From the NCBI GenBank assembly GCA_005239605.1, contig SBBS01000084.1:1-10066 (forward strand): a DNA stretch of 10,066 bases, read 5' to 3'. This document shows, piece after piece, positions 1 through 5,286 of this stretch. Each line of letters starts with the position of its first letter. Positions within the stretch are counted from its first letter, which is position 1. The position numbers and the translations under genes are program-made. Under the pieces are notes generated by a model, which saw nothing but the letters and a program-made list of their open reading frames with translations, was not told the origin of the DNA and ran no database searches. Source of the DNA: a bacterium. GTDB lineage: Bacteria; Patescibacteriota; Minisyncoccia; Ryanbacterales; 2-02-FULL-48-12.

Positions 1-12
1 CTTTTGCTTTTT

Positions 13-58
13 AATTAGTGCACATCTTTTAGCGATCGCTAAAAGATGTGCACTAATT
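13..58. repeat. Perfect 46-bp palindrome with GCGATCGC core
   Basis: Bases 13-58 equal their own reverse complement with no unpaired centre; the dyad axis falls between 35 and 36 and symmetry breaks at 12/59. The outer part carries AGTGCACATC and the core is GCGATCGC. It lies 41 bases before the rpe start. No T-run follows directly, so it is a poor intrinsic terminator for an upstream gene. Inference: a REP/MITE-like hairpin element or a dyad binding site. Its size and AAAAGATGTGCAC arm resemble in style the second hairpin at 4147-4200, but the sequences are not the same. Confidence 0.9.
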
Positions 59-87
59 GTGTATTTTATTATTTAAAGTTTTTCCTT

Positions 88-93
88 TATACT
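88..93 (+). promoter_or_regulatory. Candidate -10 box for leaderless rpe transcription
   Basis: TATACT at 88-93 matches the sigma-70 -10 consensus at five of six positions. The expected start of transcription, about seven bases further on, falls at the rpe ATG (100). No purine-rich Shine-Dalgarno sequence precedes that ATG. No good -35 is visible at 16-18 bp spacing; the region upstream is T/A-rich. A leaderless mRNA is an inference. Confidence 0.4.
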
Positions 94-99
94 TTCTGT

Positions 100-756
100 A
101 TGAATAAAATAGAAATCATTCCTGCAATAAATGCGAATTCTTTTTCGGAGGTGAAAGAAAAAATACGGCTTGTTGAGCCTTATGTCTCGTGGGCGCATAT
201 TGATGTTGCCGACGGGTCGTTTACGGACGTAACGCTATGGCACAATCCGGAAGATCTTTTTGGTTTGCAAACATCTTTGTTTGTGGAGGTGCATATAATG
301 ATTGCCGACATTGATGAGCGGATTCAGGGATGGTTAAAGCCTGTTGTGCGGCGTATTATTTTTCATCGGGAGGCATCGCGTGATCCCGATGCGGTTATTC
401 ATGCATGCCGATCTTCGGATATTCAGGCGGGTATTGCGATCCGACCCGATTCATCGGTGGATATTGTTTTGCCGTATCTTTCCAAAGTGGATCTCGTGCA
501 GACGCTTGCGGTTTTTCCCGGCCGTTCCGGACAGCCATTTCAACCGGATACGCTTCAAAAAATAGCCGCGCTGCGTAACGCCTATCCCGCGTGCCCCATT
601 GAAGTAGACGGCGGGGTGAACACGGCGACAGCCGCATCTATTGCGCGGTCGGGCGCATCTTTGCTTGTTGCGGGATCCGCTATTTTTTCTGCCCAAGGCA
701 GGGATCATGATATTAAAAGCGCGATAGAAAATTTGCGGCAGTATGCAGTTGCTTAA
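100..756 (+). CDS. rpe: Ribulose-phosphate 3-epimerase, divergent
   Basis: A 218-aa TIM-barrel protein, the usual Rpe length. It should interconvert ribulose-5-phosphate and xylulose-5-phosphate in the cytosol, feeding transketolase. The four metal/acid-base positions of the family can be placed: His33 and Asp35 (AHIDVADG), His65 (EVHIMI) and Asp170 (IEVDGGV). The phosphate-binding end is PGRSGQ (140-145) and VAGSAIF (190-196). It departs from typical Rpe: the early PSIL motif reads PAIN, the VMDG motif reads VADG, and PGFGGQ reads PGRSGQ. The ATG at 100 is chosen because homology begins at MNKIEIIPA; the open frame runs upstream to 46, but that extension passes through the palindrome and has no family match. 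It overlaps the next gene by 14 bp. Another phosphosugar epimerase activity of the same family cannot be excluded. Confidence 0.85.
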   Translation: MNKIEIIPAINANSFSEVKEKIRLVEPYVSWAHIDVADGSFTDVTLWHNPEDLFGLQTSLFVEVHIMIADIDERIQGWLKPVVRRIIFHREASRDPDAVIHACRSSDIQAGIAIRPDSSVDIVLPYLSKVDLVQTLAVFPGRSGQPFQPDTLQKIAALRNAYPACPIEVDGGVNTATAASIARSGASLLVAGSAIFSAQGRDHDIKSAIENLRQYAVA

Positions 757-3118
757 CGGACGTTCTTCTTTACTGTGGGGAGGGGTTGTGTTTCTTTTGG
801 GCAACGCGTTCATGGCTGCTCCGGTTTTTCTGGTAAAACATATAGCGTCTCACACGTCATTTTTACAGGCGTCCGGTGAAATTTTTGTTCGCGATGAAGA
901 AACGGTGAAAAACGCCGATAGCATTGGCGCTGAAACGGTGCGCGTGGCGGACACGTCTCTCATGAAAAATCGGCCGCAGGTGTATGAGACGCGGATTCTT
1001 TCGCAACCGTCATTTTCCGTGCCGGAGAGCGGGGTTGCGCTTTTTGCGGATTTGCGGGAGATGATGGTGCGTCTCTATCGCGATGGAAAATTAGAAACGG
1101 AGTTCCCCATTGTTTCCAAAGGAAAGCCCGGTTCTTTATGGGAAACGCCGACCGGTTCGTATCATATAAAGGCAAAAGAAGAAAATCATTATTCTACCAT
1201 TGGGAATGTTTGGATGCCGCACAGCATGCAGTTTTTTGGAAATTTTTTTATTCATGGATGGCCTCGCTATGCCAATGGAAGCCCCGTGCCGCAAGGTTTT
1301 TCCGGCGGGTGCATTCGCCTTTCCGAAGAAGACGCCAAAAAGCTGTTTTCATTGGTTGATGTGGGTGTTTCTTTGTTTGTAACAAACGGCGCGGAACCGG
1401 CATTAGTTCAGGCGTCTGCTGATATGCCCGAGGAAGAACAATTGGGGTATCGGGGAATTGACGGATTTTCTCCACCGCCTGCTATTTCGGGTTATGCCGC
1501 GCTGGTGGGAGATATAGAAAATAGTTTTCTTTTTTTTGAAAAAAATTCTCAAGAGGCGCGTTCCATAGCCTCCCTTTCCAAATTGATGACAGCTTTGATT
1601 TCCGTGGAGGCGGCAAATCAATTTCGGAAAGTTGAAATAACGGAGGCGGATATCGCGGCCGAAGGTGAAGCGGGCGGATTGCGCGCGGGGGATCGCCTGG
1701 AGATGGGTGAATTATTGTGGCCGCTCCTGCTTTCTTCTTCAAATGACGCGGCGTATGCCATTGCGCGCCAGTTGGGAACGGAACAATTTGTGCGGCTGAT
1801 GAACGAAAAATCGGAAAGCCTCGGATTAACACATACCTCCTATGCGGAGCCGTCGGGGCTTGATCCGGAGAATCAATCTACGGCGCTGGATATGTTCAAG
1901 CTTGTACAGCATCTATGGAACAACAAACGGTCGCTGATTGAGATGACGGCAGCGCGGAGCCATAAAACGTGGCGCAATATTCACCCGTTTGCTTCCAAAA
2001 GTTCGTTTGAAGGCGGCAAAACCGGTTTTATACCGGAAGCAAAAAAGACAATCGTTTCTGTTTTTTCGATGCCGTTTGGCGAGTTTGCCGAACGTCATGT
2101 AGCCATTGTGGTGTTGGGTTCGGACAATCTGCAATCTGATGTGGAGAGGCTGCGCCTTTGGGTGAAACAGAATTTTACATACGGCCTAGAATCTCCTTTG
2201 CAAAGCCAGCAGGTGGAATATGCCGCTCAAGATCTTTCAAACCCATCTGACTCTCTCTCGCTGCTTTTTGCGGGCGACATCATGATGAACCGAGGCGTGG
2301 AGAAGGTAATTCAGGAACAGGGGGAGAACGATTGGATGTTTCCGTTTCTTTATGTGCGCGATGTTCTTGCGGACGCAGATATTTCATTTGCGAATTTAGA
2401 AGGTCCGATATCAGATAAAGGAGCGAATGTGGGAAGCGCGTATTCTTTTCGGATGGATCCGCAAGCGGCAAACACGCTTGCCTCAGCCGGATTTGATATT
2501 GTTTCGCTTGCCAATAATCATGCGGGCGATTGGGGCCGTGAGGCGTTTGAAGATACGATGCGCCGGCTGCAGCGCGCGGGTATCGCATATGCCGGCGGCG
2601 GATGGAACCGGAAAGAATCTTTGGAACCGGCCGTATTTGATGTTCATGGGAAGCGCGTCGGGTTTCTTGCGTTCAGCGATGTGGGTCCTTTGTGGATGCA
2701 GTCAAAAGAGGCTCTCTCAGGAATTGCGGCGGTTCCTGCGGGAAGCGCGGGGAAACCGTATGTGGAAAAGTCTGTGTTTGAGGCCGCAAAGAAGGTTGAT
2801 ATACTGGCAGTGTCATTTCATTTTGGAGAAGAATATGAGAGTGCGCCGAATGCGCGCCAACGCGACCTTGCTCATAGCGCCATTGATGCGGGCGCGCGGG
2901 TGGTGATAGGGCATCATCCGCATGTGGTGGAGAATGTGGAAGAATACCGCGGAGGTGTGATTGCCTATAGTTTGGGAAATTTCATTTTTGACCAGGGATT
3001 TTCCGCCGATACAATGGAGGGTCTTTTGTTAAAAGTTGAGTTTAACGGAAACAATTTGGCGGCGGTCATTCCTATTCCGACGCGCATGAATGAGTATTAT
3101 CAGCCGGAGGTAGAATAA
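743..3118 (+). CDS. Exported L,D-transpeptidase / D-Ala-D-Ala carboxypeptidase / CapA-like fusion
   Basis: A 791-aa protein with an N-terminal hydrophobic segment (about 9-31, signal anchor) and three enzyme modules outside the membrane. Module 1 (about 97-215) is a YkuD-type L,D-transpeptidase with IHGWP (His171) and SGGCIRL (nucleophile Cys190). Module 2 (about 245-478) is an S11 penicillin-binding D,D-carboxypeptidase with SLSK (Ser277, Lys280), SSN (332-334) and KTG (426-428). Module 3 (about 504-785) is a CapA/PGA_cap calcineurin-like phosphoesterase with AGDIMM (Asp512), ANLEGP (Asn551), LANNHAGDWG (Asn592, His593), HFGEEYE (His693), GHHPHV (724-728) and GNFIFD. All key residues I can place are present, so each module looks active. 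Known roles: trimming D-Ala from stem peptides, making 3-3 cross-links or attaching proteins, and an ill-defined role of CapA in poly-gamma-glutamate or other envelope polymers. Their joint role here is inferred. The start overlaps rpe by 14 bp, so coupled translation is likely; GTG at 788 after a GGGGAGGGG run is an alternative but would cut into the membrane segment. Confidence 0.9.
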   Translation: MQLLNGRSSLLWGGVVFLLGNAFMAAPVFLVKHIASHTSFLQASGEIFVRDEETVKNADSIGAETVRVADTSLMKNRPQVYETRILSQPSFSVPESGVALFADLREMMVRLYRDGKLETEFPIVSKGKPGSLWETPTGSYHIKAKEENHYSTIGNVWMPHSMQFFGNFFIHGWPRYANGSPVPQGFSGGCIRLSEEDAKKLFSLVDVGVSLFVTNGAEPALVQASADMPEEEQLGYRGIDGFSPPPAISGYAALVGDIENSFLFFEKNSQEARSIASLSKLMTALISVEAANQFRKVEITEADIAAEGEAGGLRAGDRLEMGELLWPLLLSSSNDAAYAIARQLGTEQFVRLMNEKSESLGLTHTSYAEPSGLDPENQSTALDMFKLVQHLWNNKRSLIEMTAARSHKTWRNIHPFASKSSFEGGKTGFIPEAKKTIVSVFSMPFGEFAERHVAIVVLGSDNLQSDVERLRLWVKQNFTYGLESPLQSQQVEYAAQDLSNPSDSLSLLFAGDIMMNRGVEKVIQEQGENDWMFPFLYVRDVLADADISFANLEGPISDKGANVGSAYSFRMDPQAANTLASAGFDIVSLANNHAGDWGREAFEDTMRRLQRAGIAYAGGGWNRKESLEPAVFDVHGKRVGFLAFSDVGPLWMQSKEALSGIAAVPAGSAGKPYVEKSVFEAAKKVDILAVSFHFGEEYESAPNARQRDLAHSAIDAGARVVIGHHPHVVENVEEYRGGVIAYSLGNFIFDQGFSADTMEGLLLKVEFNGNNLAAVIPIPTRMNEYYQPEVE
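3106..3110 (+). promoter_or_regulatory. Shine-Dalgarno GGAGG before tktN
   Basis: GGAGG sits inside the last codons of the preceding fusion gene, 12 bases before the ATG at 3123. The spacing is on the long side. It is one of the few clear ribosome binding sites in the window and supports ATG 3123 as the start. Confidence 0.5.
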
Positions 3119-3122
3119 ATTT

Positions 3123-4004
3123 ATGTTATCTGAAGAAAAAACACAATTTCTGGAACGAAAAGCAAACGATATCCGTGTCTCCATTATTGAGATGCTTATA
3201 GAAGCAGGCTCGGGGCATACGGCGGGTCCCTTGGGCATGGCGGATATTTTTACCGCCATGTACTTTCACATATTGAAGCACGATGCAAATAATCCCGATT
3301 GGGACGAGCGCGATCGCTTGGTGCTTTCAAACGGACATATTTGTCCGGCGCTCTACGCTACGCTTGCCCATGCGGAGTACTTTCCACTTGAGGAATTACA
3401 GACATTGCGCAAGCTGGGAACGCGCTTGCAGGGGCATCCGCATCGGATATCGCTCCCGGGCATGGAAACCACGTCTGGTCCGTTGGGATCAGGTTTGTCG
3501 CAGGCGGTAGGCATGGCGATTGCCTTGCGGATGGATGCAAAACAAAATCAGGTGTATTGTTTTACGTCAGACGGCGAGCATGATGCGGGAAACATCTGGG
3601 AAGCGCTTATGCTTGCGGGAAAACTTAAACTCGCGAATCTTACCAGTATTATTGACCGCAATAACATTCAGATAGACGGCATTACGGAAGATATCATGCC
3701 TCTAGAGCCGCTGCGTGAAAAATACGAAGCGTTCAACTGGCATGTGCTGGAAATAAACGGGCACAATTTTTATGAAATTATAAACGCGTGTGAAGAAGCG
3801 CGCGCCATTTATGAACGCCCCGTATGCATTATTGCCCATACCATTCCGGGCAAAGGCATTCCCGAAATTGAATTTGATTATCGGTGGCACGGCAATCCGC
3901 CCGGAAAAGGTCCCGATGATAAAATTTCAAAAGAAGAACAAGGCAAGCGGTTTTTGGCGGAATTGCGCACGCTCGGCAGTAAAATTAAAAGCGAACATGA
4001 GTAA
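3123..4004 (+). CDS. Transketolase, N-terminal (thiamine diphosphate-binding) subunit
   Basis: A 293-aa protein corresponding to the first half of classical transketolase; it works with the C-terminal half encoded at 6186-7193. Together they move two-carbon ketol units between xylulose-5-phosphate and aldose phosphates. Visible motifs: GSGHTAGPLG (His32), SNGHICPALY (His72), LQGHPH (His105), SGPLGSGLSQAVG (118-130), the thiamine diphosphate motif SDGEH (149-153) through DRNNIQIDG (178-186), AHTIPGKG (His239) and RWHGNPP (254-260). The length fits split transketolases of archaea and many bacteria. The diphosphate/metal motif begins SDG rather than GDG. The stop lies four bases after the preceding gene's pattern of close packing ends, and the final codons overlap a small membrane ORF by 8 bp. 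Its partner gene would normally lie directly downstream; here it is 2.2 kb away. Confidence 0.93.
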   Translation: MLSEEKTQFLERKANDIRVSIIEMLIEAGSGHTAGPLGMADIFTAMYFHILKHDANNPDWDERDRLVLSNGHICPALYATLAHAEYFPLEELQTLRKLGTRLQGHPHRISLPGMETTSGPLGSGLSQAVGMAIALRMDAKQNQVYCFTSDGEHDAGNIWEALMLAGKLKLANLTSIIDRNNIQIDGITEDIMPLEPLREKYEAFNWHVLEINGHNFYEIINACEEARAIYERPVCIIAHTIPGKGIPEIEFDYRWHGNPPGKGPDDKISKEEQGKRFLAELRTLGSKIKSEHE

Positions 4005-4149
4005 TGTAGGGCGAGCAAATCGGTCGCTTGCGCATTTTGCGGTGCTGCTTATATTCGGCATTACCGTAACACTGTTTCTTGTTCATAAAGCCAATCAAAT
4101 GATCGCGGAATTTGATACAATAAAAGAAGTGTATGATGCTGTTCAATAG
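3997..4149 (+). CDS. Small single-pass membrane protein (50 aa), unknown
   Basis: The ATG lies within the last codons of tktN (8-bp overlap, ATGAGTAA), an arrangement typical of translational coupling; there is no Shine-Dalgarno of its own. The product has a polar N-terminus with Arg6 and Arg9, one membrane segment (about 11-29, HFAVLLIFGITVTLFLV) and a short acidic tail ending YDAVQ. I do not recognise a family. Its TAG stop is the first three bases of the hairpin repeat at 4147-4200, so the tail may have been cut short by insertion of that repeat. It could be a fragment of a longer protein. Confidence 0.5.
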   Translation: MSNVGRANRSLAHFAVLLIFGITVTLFLVHKANQMIAEFDTIKEVYDAVQ

Positions 4150-4200
4150 ACCTGTCCCTTAATAAATTTTTAGCCGAAAATTTATTAAGGGACAGGTCTA
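4147..4200. repeat. Hairpin repeat, 24-bp perfect arms, 6-nt loop
   Basis: Left arm 4147-4170 begins TAGACCTGTCCC; right arm 4177-4200 is its exact reverse complement ending GGGACAGGTCTA; the loop is TAGCCG. Including flanking bases, 27 nt from 4144 (starting CAATAGACC) recur exactly at 9987-10013. AAT directly precedes AGACC on the left and directly follows GGTCT on the right. The repeated, hairpin-forming, intergenic character suggests a REP/MITE-type element, possibly mobilised by an IS200-like/RAYT transposase acting in trans; no transposase is encoded in the window. A T9 run occurs only 20 bases later (4221-4229), too distant for a standard intrinsic terminator. Confidence 0.9.
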
Positions 4201-4234
4201 ATAGAGCGCAATATTCGTAATTTTTTTTTCAGCC

Positions 4235-4384
4235 ATGTTTCAGAAAGAAAAACTAAGCAGTATTGTCGCCACCTGTCTGTTGCTTATAGCAACAGAAATA
4301 ATTATAGTGGTCGTGTATTTTGATATGGTTGGCGTTCACAAAGCAAAAATTGTGCAGCGCGGGGAAATCGGTTATAATCTATAA
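4235..4384 (+). CDS. 49-aa membrane protein, truncated paralogue of the protein at 5279
   Basis: ATG 4235 to TAA 4384 encodes a short protein that begins MFQKEKLSSIVA and has one membrane segment (about 9-29). Aligned without gaps to the start of the Cys-rich protein at 5279, 19 of the first 29 residues are identical: both share EKLS-x-IVA, LLLIA-x-EII and YF. After residue 30 the two have nothing in common. There is no Shine-Dalgarno; a T9 tract (4221-4229) lies just before. Best read as a remnant of a duplicated gene that kept only its anchor, or a short expressed membrane peptide. The last codons carry a TATAAT box. Confidence 0.55.
   Translation: MFQKEKLSSIVATCLLLIATEIIIVVVYFDMVGVHKAKIVQRGEIGYNL
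4350..4378 (+). promoter_or_regulatory. Candidate sigma-70 promoter TTGTGC-17-TATAAT
   Basis: A perfect -10 hexamer (TATAAT, 4373-4378) lies 17 bp after TTGTGC (4350-4355), which keeps the TTG of the -35 consensus. Transcription would begin near 4385, about 19 bases before the ATG at 4404, and could serve the small ORF and the nucleotidyltransferase pair behind it. It overlaps the end of the 49-aa ORF. Confidence 0.4.
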
Positions 4385-4403
4385 CTATGAAGAGCCGGGA
4401 ATC

Positions 4404-4544
4404 ATGTTTGGAAAACTTATTATATTCCGGGAGCTATCTGTGTCAAGTTGGGACAAGCAAAATCATTTTATTTTTGGAGTTACTATTGAAGGCGATGAAG
4501 GCACATTGATAGAGATTCCAGAGTCATTCAAATTCGTTGAATAA
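4404..4544 (+). CDS. 46-aa hypothetical protein
   Basis: An open frame from ATG 4404 to TAA 4544. The product is mixed hydrophobic and acidic, with ITVEGDEG-like character (VTIEGDEGTLIEIPESF) suggesting beta strands rather than a membrane segment. I recognise no family. A good -10 box lies 19-31 bases upstream of its ATG. The same frame is open back to 4320, but that extension runs antagonistically through the 49-aa ORF. It may be real or a chance open frame. Confidence 0.3.
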   Translation: MFGKLIIFRELSVSSWDKQNHFIFGVTIEGDEGTLIEIPESFKFVE

Positions 4545-4586
4545 TTTTCCCTTGATTCTTGATTCATAATTCTTGATTCTAGAGAT
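4545..4586 (+). repeat. AT-rich spacer with three TTGATTC repeats
   Basis: TTGATTC occurs at 4552-4558, 4559-4565 and 4573-4579, the first two back to back and the third after ATAATTC. The spacer ends one base before the ATG at 4587. CATAAT (4565-4570) could act as a -10 box, but no -35 sits at the right distance. Replication slippage could explain the repeats; a regulator binding site is also possible. Confidence 0.6.
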
Positions 4587-4778
4587 ATGCTTGTATCATA
4601 CAAAACAAAATCAACCCAAGATATCCAGGACGATATTTTTCGAAAGATGGCGCCGCAAAAGAAACTTCGGCTTGCCTCCGATTTTTCTATGTTTCTGCTT
4701 CGTCTTAATAAATTAGGAAAAAATCATGGATTTCGAAAACCTCATCGTGGCGGTCGTCAAAATACTCGTTTCACTTAA
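4587..4778 (+). CDS. Small protein partnered with nucleotidyltransferase
   Basis: A 63-aa basic protein. Residues 11-40 (TQDIQDDIFRKMAPQKKLRLA onward) resemble, from memory, short proteins with an IFRKMSPEKKLxxA-type helix that are often encoded directly before AbiEii/DUF6036-like nucleotidyltransferases. The C-terminal part (about 46-63) is Arg/His/Lys-rich. Its last 53 bases overlap the nucleotidyltransferase gene in another frame, so the two are likely co-translated. Only a weak AGAG (4581-4584) precedes the ATG. Possible antitoxin or accessory subunit; that role is inferred from position only. Confidence 0.55.
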   Translation: MLVSYKTKSTQDIQDDIFRKMAPQKKLRLASDFSMFLLRLNKLGKNHGFRKPHRGGRQNTRFT

Positions 4779-5286
4779 AATTCCATATGCGATTACCGGT
4801 GGGTACGCTGTTTCTGTGTGGGGAAGGCCCCGTTCTACGTTTGATGTTGATGTGGTGATTGAAATCCCTCAAGCGAAAATACATGCCTTGGCAATTGCGC
4901 TCAAGCGGATTTCAGCGCTTACGTATGTTGACGAGAATATGATGGCGCGCGCGGTTGATCAGAAAGGAGAGTTTAATTTCATCCATGTTGAATCTGGCAT
5001 CAAGGTTGATTTCTTTGTTCGAAGAGATGACAAGTTTTCTGTCAACGGGCTCAAGAGGCGCATGGCCCAGGTGATTAATGGCACAAAAGTTTATTTTTTT
5101 TCACCGGAGGATCTTATTTTAAGCAAATTGCTTTGGAGTAAAGAAACAGAATCCGAGCTTCAATTGCGTGATGTTGAATCAATAATAAAGTTTCAAAAAA
5201 AGCTTGATTGGAAATATATTAATAAGTGGGCAAAAATACATAAGACAATAGAAACACTCGCCATGTTACGCAAGAAATATGTTTAA
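4726..5286 (+). CDS. Nucleotidyltransferase (AbiEii/DUF6036-like, pol-beta superfamily)
   Basis: A 186-aa protein with the pol-beta-type nucleotidyltransferase fold. GGYAVSVWGRPRST (25-38) leads into FDVDVV, giving the metal-binding pair Asp40 and Asp42; the third acidic residue is Asp95 in KVDFFV. The C-terminal SPEDLILSKL (126-135) and LRDVESI (147-153) are typical of this group. The catalytic triad is intact. Members include toxins of AbiE/MenT-type systems that nucleotidylate tRNA or other targets, and uncharacterised housekeeping-like enzymes; the substrate cannot be read here. It overlaps the small protein upstream by 53 bp and the anchored protein downstream by 8 bp (ATGTTTAA). No Shine-Dalgarno is evident. 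Confidence 0.8.
   Translation: MDFENLIVAVVKILVSLKIPYAITGGYAVSVWGRPRSTFDVDVVIEIPQAKIHALAIALKRISALTYVDENMMARAVDQKGEFNFIHVESGIKVDFFVRRDDKFSVNGLKRRMAQVINGTKVYFFSPEDLILSKLLWSKETESELQLRDVESIIKFQKKLDWKYINKWAKIHKTIETLAMLRKKYV

Noticed and set aside
46..99. N-terminal extension of rpe from ATG 46
   Set aside because: It would begin inside the palindrome, has no Rpe homology and lies upstream of the -10 box; ATG 100 matches the family start.
3567..3581. Transketolase N-subunit has SDG instead of GDG in the thiamine diphosphate motif
   Set aside because: The Asp metal ligand and the downstream NN are intact, and I recall SDGE in related split transketolases, so it is not evidence of an inactive enzyme.
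4147..4229. Hairpin plus T9 tract as an intrinsic terminator after tktN
   Set aside because: The T-run begins 20 bases after the stem ends; a standard terminator needs it directly adjacent.
4320..4403. Longer version of the 46-aa ORF starting at 4320
   Set aside because: It runs through the 49-aa paralogous ORF in another frame and upstream of the candidate promoter; no support for translation.
4387..4509. 40-aa open frame starting at ATG 4387
   Set aside because: It lies in a different frame from the 4404 ORF, shows no recognisable feature and no Shine-Dalgarno; probably chance.
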